Assembly: GCA_916613615.1 (NCBI GenBank)
Contig: OU744731.1
Span: 55,620,289-55,684,288, forward strand
Length of the DNA: 64,000 bases
Direction of reading: 5' to 3'
Source of the DNA: Steromphala cineraria
Lineage: Eukaryota > Mollusca > Gastropoda > Trochida > Trochidae
In this document: positions 30,201 to 42,300 of the stretch, in pieces
How positions within the stretch are numbered: the stretch's first letter is position 1
Layout: each line of letters begins with the position of its first letter
The notes under the pieces: generated by a model
The model's database searches: none
What the model was told of the DNA's origin: nothing
The model's input: only the letters and a program-made list of their open reading frames with translations
Made by a program: the position numbers and the translations under genes

Positions 30201-33200
30201 TTTGAATGGAGCTTGGAGTTGGGGATTTAGATAAAAAAAGATTTGTACTCCTGAACGAGCTTAGTCCTAGTTGTCCTTGCCTTATGACTTGTCAGGAACT
30301 ATTTGTATATTTATCTGACCGATGCGTATTTGTTTTCAGGAATGCTGGAGAAGATAGATTTTGTTGGAAAACAGATGTGTTCGGCGTACGCAGACTTTCA
30401 GTTCACAGATTGGGATGGTTCAGATATGGTGAGATAATTAGATTGAAAACTCTAATTTGATCATTTCTCTTGTTACCGAATTGATTCCCAATGCATAGTT
30501 TTTCTGTCATTTATTTTTGAGAACCTAGCAAGCGAGTAACCTTTTTGATACCTATCCGACCCTTTCACAGCTGTTGCTTTTGTATCAATATCTGGTCACG
30601 GGAGATGTTTTATGGCTTTGGTAGATGTTATTTGAGCTATAGATAAAAGTTTATGGTATTACTTATTCAAAGTATGGCAAAGTGCTATGTCACTGACACC
30701 AAATGTATACTTTATTAATGGTATTTTACCTCTGGAAGGAAACATGTATCTAAAATAGAAAGTTTGGTAATTGATTTTGGAATGAAAATGTTTATATTAT
30801 TTCAAACTGTGGCGAGATATTGTGTGACAAAATAGAGATGTATTTACTGTGTGTATTTGTAGAGCACGATGTTAGGGAAGGGAGCCCCGGAACATGTATT
30901 TGATATGGATGCAGAGAGAGAGCCGATCATGAACGACGATGACGACCATCACAGCCTGCCGCCGGATACCTTCGTAGACATGGGTAAGGTTTCTTACATG
31001 TTCTCATGATAAACTTATACACTATATGCTTTGTAAAAATTACACCTCTGATTTTACCTCTTCTGTCTATTGTTGAGATAGACCCTGAAAGATAACTATG
31101 TAGTCTTTTTACACATTCTTGATATAACTGATTTAATGCCTTGACATAAATAAATAATTTCAGAATTAAAACAAAATACACCAGATGTGCTAGTATGTAC
31201 CTTGGTCCAGTTGCAAAAAACACTAAGCCTTTGTGCAATGTTAAGGGTTTGACCTTAGTGTTAAGTTGTTTTGTGCAACGGCCCCCTGGTAAAAGTTGAG
31301 ATGTAGGTTACGACTTTGTTTGCCATGGTTAGACCATGCTAATGGAGCATAGAGCATAGAGTCCAAGATGAATTTGGTGCTTCATAAAAGGTTTCCAGTA
31401 TATATCATTCCAATAATAATCCTCTGAATGTGTGACAGATGATGACTGTGAGGGAGGGGGAGGAGCAGACGACAGCATGCACTCGGAGAAATCTGCCGTT
31501 GTCGGGGACAGTCGGGCCGCCCAACTTGTACAGAGTGCCTTCGAGGATCTCACGTAAGTCTTTACTTTGTTAGGAAATACAAACTATTATATTATGCTCA
31601 ATGAAAGAAATTTTGCAAAATTGTGATCTTTGTATAGTTGTTGGTACGATGAAAATCACATTGAGTAAGTTTTGATCTGTCTGGCTGATACAAGTGTCAG
31701 CCATTATTCTAATAATTAACACATTAAGAGCCTTTTTCTACAAGGGGCCTGCTTAGTTTTACTGGAAAGTAGAAATCAGTGAAAGATGATAGAAAATATT
31801 TGAATTATTTGCAGTTGGCTTTATCAGCTGAAAAGAGTAATTGTGTTGACATGTTCACTTTGAGACGTTCAACTATATTACAGACACGGCAGCGTGGGTA
31901 CGTTGATGCAGATCCTAGCTTCAGAACCGTCGGACTACTCGTACTTCAACAAGGCTCTCATGCAGACCTGGGCTGGTCCCGCTCACTGGCGCCGCGGCAA
32001 GATGTCGAAAGGTGAATAACCCATGACATGTTTATCAACACTGATAAGTGTTTCTTCAATGTATTGATAGAACATATTGACTGCTTTCTTCTTGCATAGT
32101 CTTTGTGATATGGTCAAAGTGAAGATAAGTCACTTCATCGCCAAAAATAGATTTTTAAAAAAAGATTTAATAGGTTGTTTGGATCTGGATGAATATTTGT
32201 ATTGTTTGGTGTTTAATACTTCAAATGTTATAACTTTTTTTACTAATACTCAAACCCTTTGAAGATTAATTATACCCCCGATACGACGTAGTCGGGGGTA
32301 TATAGCGCTCCGCGTGTCCGTCCGTCCGTCCGTCCGTCCGAAATCGTTTCCGGAGCATTACTCAAAAACTATACCACTTAGAAACTTAAAATTTGGTATG
32401 GAAGTAGCCTATATGGTGCTGTGGTGCCTTTGAGGGGTTTCAGCTCAATAGTTCAAATAATTTTTGAAATTTTGACCAAAAACGGTCCGATTTTTGGACT
32501 TTGTCTCGTTTCCGGAGCATAACTGAAAAACTATACCACTTAGAAACTTCAAATTTTGTATGGAAGTAGCCTATATGGTGCTGTGGTGCCTTTTAGGGGT
32601 TTCAGCTCAATGGTCCAAATAATTTTTGAAATTTTGACCAAAAACGGTCCGATTTTTGGACTTTGTCTCGTTTCCGGAGCATAACTGAAAAACTATACCA
32701 CTTAGAAACTTCAAATTTGGTATGGAAGTAGCCTATATGGTGCTGTGGTGCCTTTTAGGGGTTTCAGCTCAATGGTCCAAATAATTTTTGAAATTTTGAC
32801 CAAAAACGGTCCGATTTTTGGACTTTGTCTCGTTTCCGGAGCATAACTGAAAAACTATACCACTTAGAAACTTCAAATTTGGTATGGAAGTAGCCTATAT
32901 GGTGCTGTGGTGCCTTTTAGGGGTTTCAGCTCAATGGCCCAAATAATTTTTGAAATTTTGACCAAAAACGGTCCGATTTTTGGACTTTGTCTCGTTTCCG
33001 GAGCATAACTGAAAAACTATACCACTTAGAAACTTCAAATTTGGTATGGAAGTAGCCTATATGGTGCTGTTGTGCCTTTTAGGGGTTTAAAGTCAATGGT
33101 CCATATATTTTTTGAAATTTTGACAAAAAAACGGTCAATTTTTTTTACTTTGTCTTGTTTCCGGAGCATATATATATAAATACCAAATGACTTGCACACT

Positions 33201-36200
33201 TCAACCCAGACTCCGTATATCCATAAATCTCACCTTACGGACAAAGATTTTTCAAACAATGTGTCTATATTTCTTAAGAAAAATGACCCAGTTAACCGGA
33301 CGATTTGCTATCCGGACGATTTTCACCTGTAACCAAAACAAGGTTCGACTGTATAGTGCTGTTGTGCCCTTTAGGGGTAATTCCAGGGTTCCCAGAATTT
33401 TATTCAAAAACTACATGGCCGGGGATGTTTTGAAGTGAAATAGTTTTTAGGGTTGCAAGATCATTGTGTTCTAAGTCATAATCATAAATTTTCAAATTAA
33501 TGTTACGTGAAGGCGGTCAATCTCAAGCGGGGGTATGTGAGCCGCGCTCACTTTTGCCTTGTTGCTTCATTAGTACCAATGTTGAATGTAAAATGTATTT
33601 AATATTTTTGTGACTCACCCTAGACGCAAGGTTCAAGACAATGGACAAGTCATCCAAGAGCAAGACAAAGAAGCCGCTGTTCCGCATCAACTACCGCGAG
33701 GAGGTGAACACAGAGACAGCCTTCAAGTCGTCCAAGGCAACCACGCTGACCAAGACGACTCTCTCGCGGTACAGCAAGGATCAAACCACTCTGCCCGAGG
33801 ACCTCCACTACGATGCGGAGAAGCTCTTCAGGCTCTTCTTGAAGCCTAAAATTATGGTGGGTCTTTGTAGATTCCAAACTTTTGAAAATTTCATAGAAAC
33901 AGAGAACATTTTTCAAGAGAAAATTTCTAAACTTTTCAATAGATGCGTGAAGGGAATACTTGGGAATAGTTCTGTACCTCACATTCAACTATCTAATTGA
34001 TCATATATCGCAAGTTGCTGAAATATTGCCTTCGGCATTGAACTCACTTACTTAAATTCACTGTTACTAATATAATCCAATATTTGTAGTCGTATATTGT
34101 TACCTCATATACCTAACTAGTCTTCAGGAATAAAATCTCAAAATCTCTGCAATTAGTTACGGTCTTAGCTAATCAAATCATATGTGCCATTTTTGTTTTC
34201 ACATTTGGCTCTATATGTAAATCTCTTTTGACCAATTATACAAAATACTGCTCTTCATCAATGACAATCATTTGTAGCTTCAAACCAAGGCTTTGTTATA
34301 ATCTAATGTTCTGCAAGTGTACCATGTTACAGTGATAATCCAATTGAAAGAACTAAGATAATGCAAAGGACGTTGAGCTTTGACTCACTAGCCTACTCAC
34401 TCGATCATAGATCCTTCCCTTTGGAACACTCCCAATAGACAAGGAGTCTGCTCCCTCTTTCTAGTTTCAAGTCTCACCTCAAGAAGCTGTATGGCCAAGT
34501 GTTTTTGAGTCGAGAGATTACAAATGACCTATGTGATGATGATTATTATCATGTTCTGTATGATGTTGCAGATCAAGAGACAGCAAGGTGCGGGTGTTGG
34601 AGTGGACGATGAGATCGAGAACTACGACTACAATAATGAAAACGACAGAGAAAACTTCTGTGCTGATCTCGGTGTAAGTGATTTTTTATCATCAAACTTG
34701 TCCTGGCTAAGGGGAAAAGAAAGACTTACTGTATGGCCTAGCTGTCCAATATTAAATATTTTGCAGATTGTACCATACGTCATGTCGCCTTGTAAATCAG
34801 TGTGACATTTTGTATTTACCAAACCAGGAGGGAGGAGTATGGTTTGTTTCTTTTTTTACCAACTTTTAATGGTAAAATTTCCTTATTTTTCATTTCAGTA
34901 AAATCATGTTAAAGTAGCAAAAAATACCCTCCCGCTTCCCCTACATCTTTTAGAAAAGCTTTTAAAGGGTATCAGATACAATGAGTTAAATAACATCAGA
35001 GGCTACCTATGGGAACTCACACTGAAACTATGGTTGCTCAGCAAAAGATGTTATGTGCACACATGGAATATATTACCCCACTTTTTAATGCAGATGTTAG
35101 TTTTTCATAATTTGAATTGATTGATCAAGTTTACATGACCTGTGTTGCAGGGTGACGATGATGATGACAATGGAGGTGGGTTTGACTTCAACCTGACGGC
35201 GGGAGACTACAGTCACGTGTCCTCACAGGACAACATGTCACAGCCTAGTCTCGCTTACAACGACAGTCTCAATGCCACGTCGTTATGTGGGGACAAACTC
35301 CTCTCACAACCTTACAAGGTAGGAAAATTGTTTGATGAAATTGTTTATTCAGAAAAAGATCGTGAAGGTTACAAAAGCAAATGTTCCATTTTGGCAGACG
35401 ACACGATCAATCAACAGGTTGTTGATTAGCCATGGGAATGATGTACCTACATATTAGAAATGTTACTTATAGCTGTTTATGTATTTTTGACAAATGTAAG
35501 TATGTGTTGTCTGCAGGTAGCGAAGATAGATATCAACTACGCGAGGACAGCGAAGAAGCTTGATGTGAGGAAGCTGAAGGGAGCTATGTGGAACCTCCTC
35601 ACAACTACCACTACAACACCTGCTGCAGATAAGGTAATAGCAATAATATTTATTGTCCTAGTAACATTGTAATTTAAGAAATTCATTTTGAGCTCTAGGC
35701 ACCCGGCAGCCACGTTGCAGCACCAGTTCAAGTGATATTCATTCCTTTTTTTGGTTAGCTTCAAGCTTTGAAGCAACATCTCCAATCTTTTAACATCTTT
35801 TGGTATGAGGCGGCCTGGAATCAAACCTGTGAAGAGCAGGCGCTCTACCCACTGAGCTACCGGTACCTCCTCGGTAGACATCTTGTTGTTAAGGATGTAA
35901 CGGTACACTGAAGCGTACACTATGTATTGCGCCATGGGTTTATATTTCGACAAGAGGGAGTAAATTTGTTTTATGAGTATTTCACTGACATATTTTTGTC
36001 TCCAAAAGGGGCTCAAGATAATTTGATATTAATTTTCATATAAAATATATTTGTTGTTGACCAAATGCTTTTTTTAGTATATTCAGCTAGGATGTATCTG
36101 TTTTGGATGCCAAAATTCTTAAGTATTTTTTTATAAAGTATATTTGATCTGGACCAAAATATTTTTGTTAGTATTTTTTCTAGATTTCTAAACACTAATG

Positions 36201-36818
36201 AGCAAGGTTAGTTAGTAATAATCTTCAGCCCTCTATAAACAAAGTATGTGTATTGTTGTGTTCCCAGGAGACAGAGTCTGCAGAACCCGACCAGACGACG
36301 ACGTCAGTAGCCAGCATGTCTGACACGTGGACCTTCCAGGACCTTCTGCAGAAACTCCCCGACAAAGTTTCCTCCAACGCTGCTAAGAATCTCAGCGTAC
36401 CCATCGCCTTCGTCTGCTTGCTACATCTCGCTAATGAGAAGGTGGGTCAGGCCGGTTCTTAGAACAATTGGAGTCTTTCGGAGTAGATTTAACTAAAGTC
36501 ATGCCAATATGCTATTGTATCGAGAATACCATACTTCATCTGATGTATGAAATGTGATAAGTTGTCTCTAAGTTGACTTTAAAATTGCTTTTTCCAACTA
36601 AAAACAAAGTTTTCTATCATATACTCTCATTCTCATTCTCATTCAGTGCCCTTCTTTTTCGACTCCACACCTTTCTTTCTGTTGATCTATTTGATTCTTT
36701 GTTTTAACAAGACGTCGTGTATAACCTTATTGTCTTCAACTTAATTGTTTCTTCATTGCAGACGTTGAAGATTGTGGACAGCGATATGCAAGACCTTCAG
36801 ATATCCCAAGGATTATAG
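24243..36818 (+). CDS. NCAPH: Condensin complex subunit 2 (NCAPH/Barren), complete, 17 coding exons
   Basis: Exons: 24243..24472, 24754..24841, 26307..26393, 27308..27437, 28912..28988, 29278..29349, 29732..29927, 30340..30428, 30863..30983, 31439..31553, 31884..32011, 33624..33856, 34572..34673, 35151..35318, 35517..35633, 36268..36441, 36762..36818. They sum to 2184 nt, 727 aa (human 741), all GT-AG with matching phases. NCAPH is the kleisin of condensin I: it bridges the SMC2 and SMC4 heads and recruits NCAPD2 and NCAPG for mitotic chromosome compaction. Visible landmarks are a Ser-Pro-rich N-tail with several SP sites (likely CDK targets, inferred) and RRSRVLDLQ. The SMC2-binding helical region has LADHYASCIKLSTEN (92-106) and LDASAKIYAGRVD. 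VDPMFQ, the central TWAGPAHWR (430-438), ENYDYNNENDRENFC and the C-terminal winged-helix segment LSVPIAFVCLLHLANEK (SMC4-binding) follow. The ATG follows an acceptor at 24238, implying a non-coding 5' exon. Confidence 0.95.
25075..25720 (+). pseudogene. Broken Crypton-like tyrosine recombinase remnant in NCAPH intron 2
   Basis: One frame (25155-25349) reads LSQAGVGALGIMSVTGHRNE, then QSLKSYKTTPSYRG. This is the C-terminal end of a tyrosine recombinase of the Crypton/DUF3504 type, with the late catalytic GH and the nucleophile-like Tyr in context GHRNEQSLKSY. A second frame (from 25355) continues with HADIPRQVTAPR and INLNFYDNSKKR, which resembles the tail of such proteins. The two pieces are in different frames with a stop between, so the gene is not functional. 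The upstream catalytic part is missing. Family assignment is from pattern memory. Confidence 0.5.
26004..26144. repeat. Near-perfect 140-bp palindrome
   Basis: The arm TTCGCTCTACCCCAATGTTT onward is repeated in inverted orientation up to ...CATTGGGGTAGAGCGAA, with the centre near GCACTCCTCGTGC. It would form a long hairpin in DNA or pre-mRNA. It lies in NCAPH intron 2, probably a foldback MITE. Confidence 0.75.
26566..26743. mobile_element. mariner-type MITE (TACAGTAGAACTCGGATATA ends)
   Basis: The left end TACAGTAGAACTCGGATATA pairs with the right end TATATCCGTGTTCTACTGTA. Internal repeats of TTCGCTATATCCG are present. ACAGTAGAAC-type ends are common in Tc1/mariner-derived MITEs. It lies in NCAPH intron 3. 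Confidence 0.7.
27760..28287. mobile_element. MITE with ~28-bp inverted ends (ACCGTATATTACAATGTATA)
   Basis: The left end ACCGTATATTACAATGTATA CGGCGA is matched inverted by TCGCCTTATACATTGAAATATACGGT, allowing small differences. Both subterminal parts carry GGGCGACCCCC. It lies in NCAPH intron 4. Confidence 0.65.
29452..29695. repeat. Tandem duplication, ~122-bp unit x2
   Basis: CCAGGATAATGAAGAGTG, GCAGAA, GTAGCCTTGTA and CCTTGATTGAGC recur in the same order in two adjacent units. It lies in NCAPH intron 6. The open minus-strand frames here follow from the duplication. Confidence 0.65.
29974..30085. mobile_element. Tiny MITE with perfect 19-bp inverted ends
   Basis: GGGCCTCCTTTCACAAAGC (29974-29992) and its exact inverse (30067-30085) bound 112 bp in NCAPH intron 7. 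The interior also pairs partly (CTAAGGTTAA ... CTAAGGC). Confidence 0.75.
31204..31288. mobile_element. Tiny MITE/foldback in NCAPH intron 9
   Basis: CCAGTTGCAAAAAACACTAAG on the left pairs with CTTAGTGTTAAGTTGTTTTG and CAACGG on the right. It is similar in style to the element at 29974-30085 but with different ends. Confidence 0.45.
32271..33560. mobile_element. 'pearl'-like repeat element, TATACCCCCG family, copy 2 (five 163-bp units)
   Basis: It starts with the hairpin TATACCCCCGATACGACGTA, followed by a (CGTC)n microsatellite (32315-32340). About five tandem units of ~163 bp follow, each beginning ACTATACCACTTAGAAACTT, from about 32364 to 33175. It ends AAGGCGGTCAATCTCAAGCG through CTCACTTTTGCCTT. 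It is full length relative to the copy at 13496-14410 and lies in NCAPH intron 11. A foreign segment interrupts it at about 33175-33357. Confidence 0.72.
33175..33357. mobile_element. Nested Tc/mariner-like fragment inside the pearl-like element
   Basis: This segment replaces the expected tandem unit. It carries TTAACCGGACGATTTGCTAT and ATCCGGACGAT and ends AACCTTG/CAAGGTTCGACTGTA-type sequence, like mariner MITE ends (ACAGTCGAACCTTG). The left end is unclear. Confidence 0.4.
35695..35875 (-). mobile_element. tRNA-derived SINE, copy 1
   Basis: On the minus strand the head reads TAGCTCAGTGGGTAGAGCG (35859-35841, A box) and GGTTTGATTCC (35827-35817, B box) at normal promoter spacing. The body then runs CCAAAAGATGTTAAAAGATT, TGGAGATGTTGCTTC. 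The copy at 42035-42260 shares this body. The acceptor-stem pairing of a real tRNA is not kept. It lies in NCAPH intron 15. Confidence 0.7.
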
Positions 36819-38580
36819 CGGCTAGTTACTTCCCTTGAATGGCTACAGAAGGCAGCACCTGTTGTTATCTCCCTTTGTTATTGACTTGAATCAACTCCAC
36901 ACAAATAACGTGTGTTGCTTCTTTGAAAGAAACAGTGTCCAATCACTGGGCAATTTGTTATGCACTCATGATCATGTACGACAAATTTGACGTGAGAATA
37001 TTTCATCAAACACCATCAGTATTGCATATTGATACGCAATCTCATTCATTATCTTCACTGATATTACATCTCATGAACTGTTAATATTCACCCTATCTCT
37101 ATCTGTTCTGTTTACCTTTCAAACTGATCACAATGTGGTGCATACTCTCCCCACAGAGATGCATAAAGATTTTTACTCGAATTCTATGTTAAAACACATG
37201 TTCTCATGCAAAATGTATTTCATTGGTTGGAATCAAATCTTTAATACCATCAGCAGTGATGCTTTCTTGGATCATCTTTGCTGTCTGAATACTTTAGGAA
37301 GTAGCATGCAAGAAAATGTGTGCTTAAAGATGCTTTATCATACTTGCAATATTTTTTAAAGTATTTTTAATGTATACGTTGTATTTTTAGAAAAATTTAG
37401 CGACCAACCTTGAGAAAATCGGACCAAAATTCATCAAATAGGAGATGATTTACCAAAAAATACCGAAACGGCAGTCGACATAAGGGCGAATCAAGTGTGG
37501 CCATTTCACAACTTCCGGTTTCTAAATGTACGCTTGAAAACCATCTTTGTCGCGCTCAACTAGATTTTTTATTCTTTTTCTCCGAATTAGGTATTCGTTG
37601 CTGTCAAAGTTGATACCCATCGAACGCAATTACGGTTGTTGAAACAGGTGTAAATCCTACAAGCATAATGATTACTTCACCGAAAGCGGGTTCATTAAAT
37701 GGCATGCCCTTTCTACGAGAGGTACTGTGCTTGAAGCGTCGAAATAAGTATGTTGATTAAACAATCTAAATATGATATCAAAATTTCGACGAAAGATTTT
37801 TCTACAAAGTGATGTATTTCATTTCTCAATAGCTAAGTTTCATCCTTAACCGCTTGCAAGTATAATACAGCATCTTTAAGAGCAAAATTTCTGTCATATT
37901 CAGACATTTAAGAATACCCTTTAAATGAAAGAATGTTACTTTTAAGGATTCCTTGTAAAAGACAATGCTATACTGAATTTCAGCACAGTACCACCGATGG
38001 TTTGCTAGTTACAGCCGGCGCTTGCAGGTTTCACCGCAATGCATAGGTACAATGGTGTTGCAGGCTTTCTCCCTGCAATAATACTAGCAGCCGCTATATG
38101 AGTGAAATAATCTTGAAAGCTGTGTTAAACCTTGTATCACATCACCTTGTAAGAGATTATTTTCAGAGCATGTTGTATTAATATTTTAGGGGAGGCAAGT
38201 CTGTGGAGAGAGATTGCTCGTAGTGTGAGAGGATACATAGCACTAGTTTCTATCTTTGTACTTGCTCAAAGCTTCCCATCAGACTTCACATCTGACTTTT
38301 ACAGCAACATTTTAGTACCTTTTCATTTTATTGTACATATTTGTGTATTTGTATATTTTATACATTATCATTTTTAGAAAATGTTGTTTTAGTTTCATCA
38401 CATCCTCATTTCAACATGATGTTTTTCATCTCCACAATGTCAATCAAGTGCTATTGCAGGCATCGAGTTATTTATTGTGCACTTGAAACAAACATACTTT
38501 AAAATCATGAAGTTATTCTGTGAAATTGTTCAGAGGAAATATTTTTAACTTAATTTTTAGACAGAAATAAAAGTTAAACA
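36819..38580 (+). other. NCAPH 3' UTR region to a poly(A) signal
   Basis: No ORF of interest follows the NCAPH stop. The first strong AATAAA is at 38566-38571 (AGAAATAAAAG), which would give a ~1.75-kb 3' UTR. The part from about 37390 to 38100 has a different, more CG-containing composition (CGAAACGGCAGTCGAC, TTTGTCGCGCTCAA) and may be an inserted repeat; no clear ends were found. Confidence 0.4.
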
Positions 38581-38716
38581 TTATTTTTGTGTTGTTTTTA
38601 ACTGGATAATGGATGCAAATATGGGATGGGCAGAATGTGATAGGAATTGGAACGTAATCAATAACTTGACAATATGGTATTTATAACGGAGCACAATTTC
38701 TGGAAACAAACACTTT

Positions 38717-39324
38717 TAGCTCATCTGACCTGAAAAGCATAGTGAGCTTAAGACAACGCCATGGCTTCAACATTCAGTCAATAGATTTTATTAGCTTTTT
38801 AAACTTCTTTTCAACAACTGCTGACTTTAGGAAGTTAAAATCTTGGGTACAGGTACCATTGCCAAAAAAAGATTTGTATCCGACCCCATTTCTATTCAAG
38901 GAGCTTAACAAGCTGATTCCAATGATTTATTGATCCTGTGGCCAATTTATATATAGAGGATATTATATGAGTGTCCATGACATACTAATATTTAGGCACT
39001 CGTGTTGTAAACATAGTATTTCCCCAGCAAGAGCAAGGGATATACTGATATTTAGGCACGAGTGTCGTAAACGTAGTATGTCATGGGCACGAATATAATA
39101 TTCTGTTTATTACTGAAGTCCAAAAATTAAAGAAAATAATCAAAACCTACTTCTCAGTATAGGCGGACTAGCTGCCGTCGACCCGTATAGATTGTGACGT
39201 CATAGGTGAACCATGATGTCAGAGTAGTTTTTGACATGACATCGCAATGAAAAAGTGATATTTTGCTCTCGTAGGTAATATATATATATATTAAATGGAG
39301 CCTTTGACTCTGCCTGATGAGCTA
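38717..39324. mobile_element. Element with TAGCTCATC ends, containing a nested foldback
   Basis: TAGCTCATC at 38717 and GATGAGCTA at 39316 are inverted ends of the kind seen at 52520-54002. Inside, 38953-38982 (GATATTATATGAGTGTCCAT...) pairs with 39075-39106 (...CATGGGCACGAATATAATATTC), a foldback of about 150 bp. Confidence 0.5.
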
Positions 39325-42300
39325 CAATGTTTCATACAGTAATTCATTGTGAAATACCAACAAAGTGTGGCATGCTGTTTTCTTCAGGTGATGAATTGGA
39401 TATTTCTTTCACAAGTTCTTTCATTATGCGCCTCTGGCTTAATCTCACATCTTGGACATTTAGGAGATAAACCTACTGTTTTTTAATTTTCGTGGTATAA
39501 CGTAGATTTCATACCTGTTGATGTCTTTCGGAGCCGAACAACTTAGTCATGTATGACACTATTTCAGGATTCCCCGATTGAGGTATCTTATCACCATTTC
39601 AACTTCTGATGATATCTTAAACCTTTTTCTTCACAACAACAAAAGCGATATTTTTTGCCAGTTTTTATTGGGAAAAAAGAACTTGTACATCTACTGATGG
39701 CGAAAACCATCAGCATGTGATTTTGTACCATTAAGAAAACAACAATTATGCCCTTAACTTGAAATGAGGATTACAAAACATTCATGGCATTTCGTGAATA
39801 AATATATCATACATGAACAAAAAGGTGTTCCAACAAACAAAAGTCAACACTCAGTGACAACATAAATAAATAAAAGTATTGCACAAACGTACATCAAGTG
39901 AAGAGATTGACAGTGAATGGTTTCTCTATGTTTAGCAACCTGACATGGTCATTTCAATAGCACTTTAAGTGCGAATTAGATATTTTCGTGATATATGAAA
40001 ATCCTAGTTATGAGAAACATAATATCCTAAAGTAATTATAAATGTTATAATTAATTTGTAACAGTAAGAGTATGAATTTGGCATATACCAAACTTAAAAT
40101 TATGTGATCTCGGGAACATTTCCTTAAAAATACTTTGATCAAAATGAATTTCCATGGACATTATTTGTACAACTGTTCATTCGCTTTGAATTATTCTTTG
40201 ATCTTGTTCTCAAAACAGTTATGCAATGGAGAGAGATATATATATATATGGTTATTATGCATTTTCTGAAAGTTATGAAAGCAAAGGCTTGTGTTGCAAA
40301 AAGACATAAATGTTATGCAGCTGACTAGAATGTAATATTAAATCAGATCTGATTGATTATGACTGAAAATTTGTAAAAAACAAAATAAATATGTTTTGTA
40401 CCCATAGGTTAGGAAACCGTCAGATCATGAAAAATCATAAATTTGACTCTTCAATTTCAATAAACATTACACTGTATTTTCAAACGTTGCTTCAAAGACA
40501 TTTGCAAATATACATATAATTATGAATATTTTGTAAAATTATGCAAACATAAAATAAATATGGGCACCCATACTTCACATATAGTGAATCAGGCACGTTT
40601 AGACAAATATGAACCAAACCCATCATAAGGTCAACAAATTAAGGATTGAAAAGTGTTATCTAACTTCAAAGAGACCTAAAACAATGTTGAACATCAATGT
40701 CCCACTCGACAAACTCAAATAATCTTGATAAAATCATTTTATACTTACAATTGAAAAAAAATATGGACTTATAATGGAATGCATTTTCTCACACAAAACT
40801 ATCTCCTATATGGAATGTAAGTTATAAGTCTAAATGGATTTCAAACATATCACAGAAAATATCTTGGATAATTAATGAATGAAAAGCTGCCAATCAGATA
40901 ATGTTAATTATGAACTCTTACCTCTCTTTCTACAATGAACCTGACCATTTAAAATGCATCTTTCCATTACAGGGAGCAAAAAATAAATAACTCTTGTGCT
41001 TATTGTATAAACTGAACAAGTTCATTTAAATCGTAAATAAATAATGTTAGTTATAGAAATGAAATAATATATTGTCAAGAACAAAAAATAATAATCTGAA
41101 ATAATGGATGATGTTGATATATTGTATATAAATAATAATGTTATATATCTGTGTTACAATTTTTAAATGCTTGCAGTTAAAAAGAAATGAGAAATGTGTG
41201 AAGATATTAAGACTTAGAAATCTATTCGGGGAGAGAATGAATGTAAAATGATGATTTAAAATGACCATGCAAAACTTAAAAAGATTAATTTTCCCCACAT
41301 GAACAAGCAAATGTGTAGATTTTTTAAGCAAAATAATTTACGAGACGATTTCATGATCTTGAATAGCCTGCTCATCAACCTTTATCAATAAAACTCAACA
41401 TTGAACACAAACGTCAAAATCAAACCATTCCGCAAGCATTACACATCGTATAAATTAGCATAATAAATAACCTAGATCTTTTTTAACAGAAAATCAAATA
41501 TATTTCTAAAATACATCTCCATCATAGAAAAGAAATGACAACTTTTCTTTTTCTGAAGAGCATTACATACAAAATCCATTGTCATTCAGGAATCAATAAT
41601 TTATCAAAATATGAATATAACAAGCAAACGCTACAACATGACCTAGAGAAACTGTGCTGTCACAATGTGTAGACTCTGAAATAAGCTTCTAAATCTATGT
41701 TTCTATCTAGAACCTACCGGTACACCCTGTACAGACAGATCTGGTTGTCACTCCAGCGAGGCGTACACTCCCAAGGCACTTACTATAGACATGTATGGCA
41801 CCTAACCCATATCCATCAACACAACACAGGACAGTCCCACTCAGGCAGACCGACAGACAGGCAGCAGATCTATTTCCAATAAGTTATCTTCACAATCTGA
41901 ATATGAATACATTTCCATCGGTTTTAAACTAAATTTGGTGGTGTTGAATAGCAATGATAAACTTTTTTATATAATCATTCATACAATGAACAAAGAAGTT
42001 GTCATCCATAAATTACCTTGCATTATTGTCATTCCAACTTCTAAAATGCCTCTCAAAGAAGTTTTAAACTTTATTGTCCTCAGAAATTGTAGATGTAAAG
42101 TGCTGCGGCAGTTAATGTGTTCTGTCCTTAGAATGCCGACTGTCGAGAAAGGCAGCAACACTCCCATCTTTTTATGGTCTTTTGGTATATAACCAGAATC
42201 AAACCTCGGTCTTCTTGGTGACAAGCAGTCCCTCTACCAACTGAACTACATCCCCTGGTATACATCTCTTTCCAAATAAAAAATTATCTTCACAATACAA

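Noticed and set aside
35841..35859. Possible tRNA gene (A box TAGCTCAGTGGGTAGAGCG)
   Set aside because: Only the head is tRNA-like. The acceptor stem is not paired and a repeat body follows that recurs at 42035-42260, so it is a SINE.
41697..41882. Plus-strand ORF in a slightly GC-richer patch
   Set aside because: Composition and lack of splice context give no support; no family resemblance.
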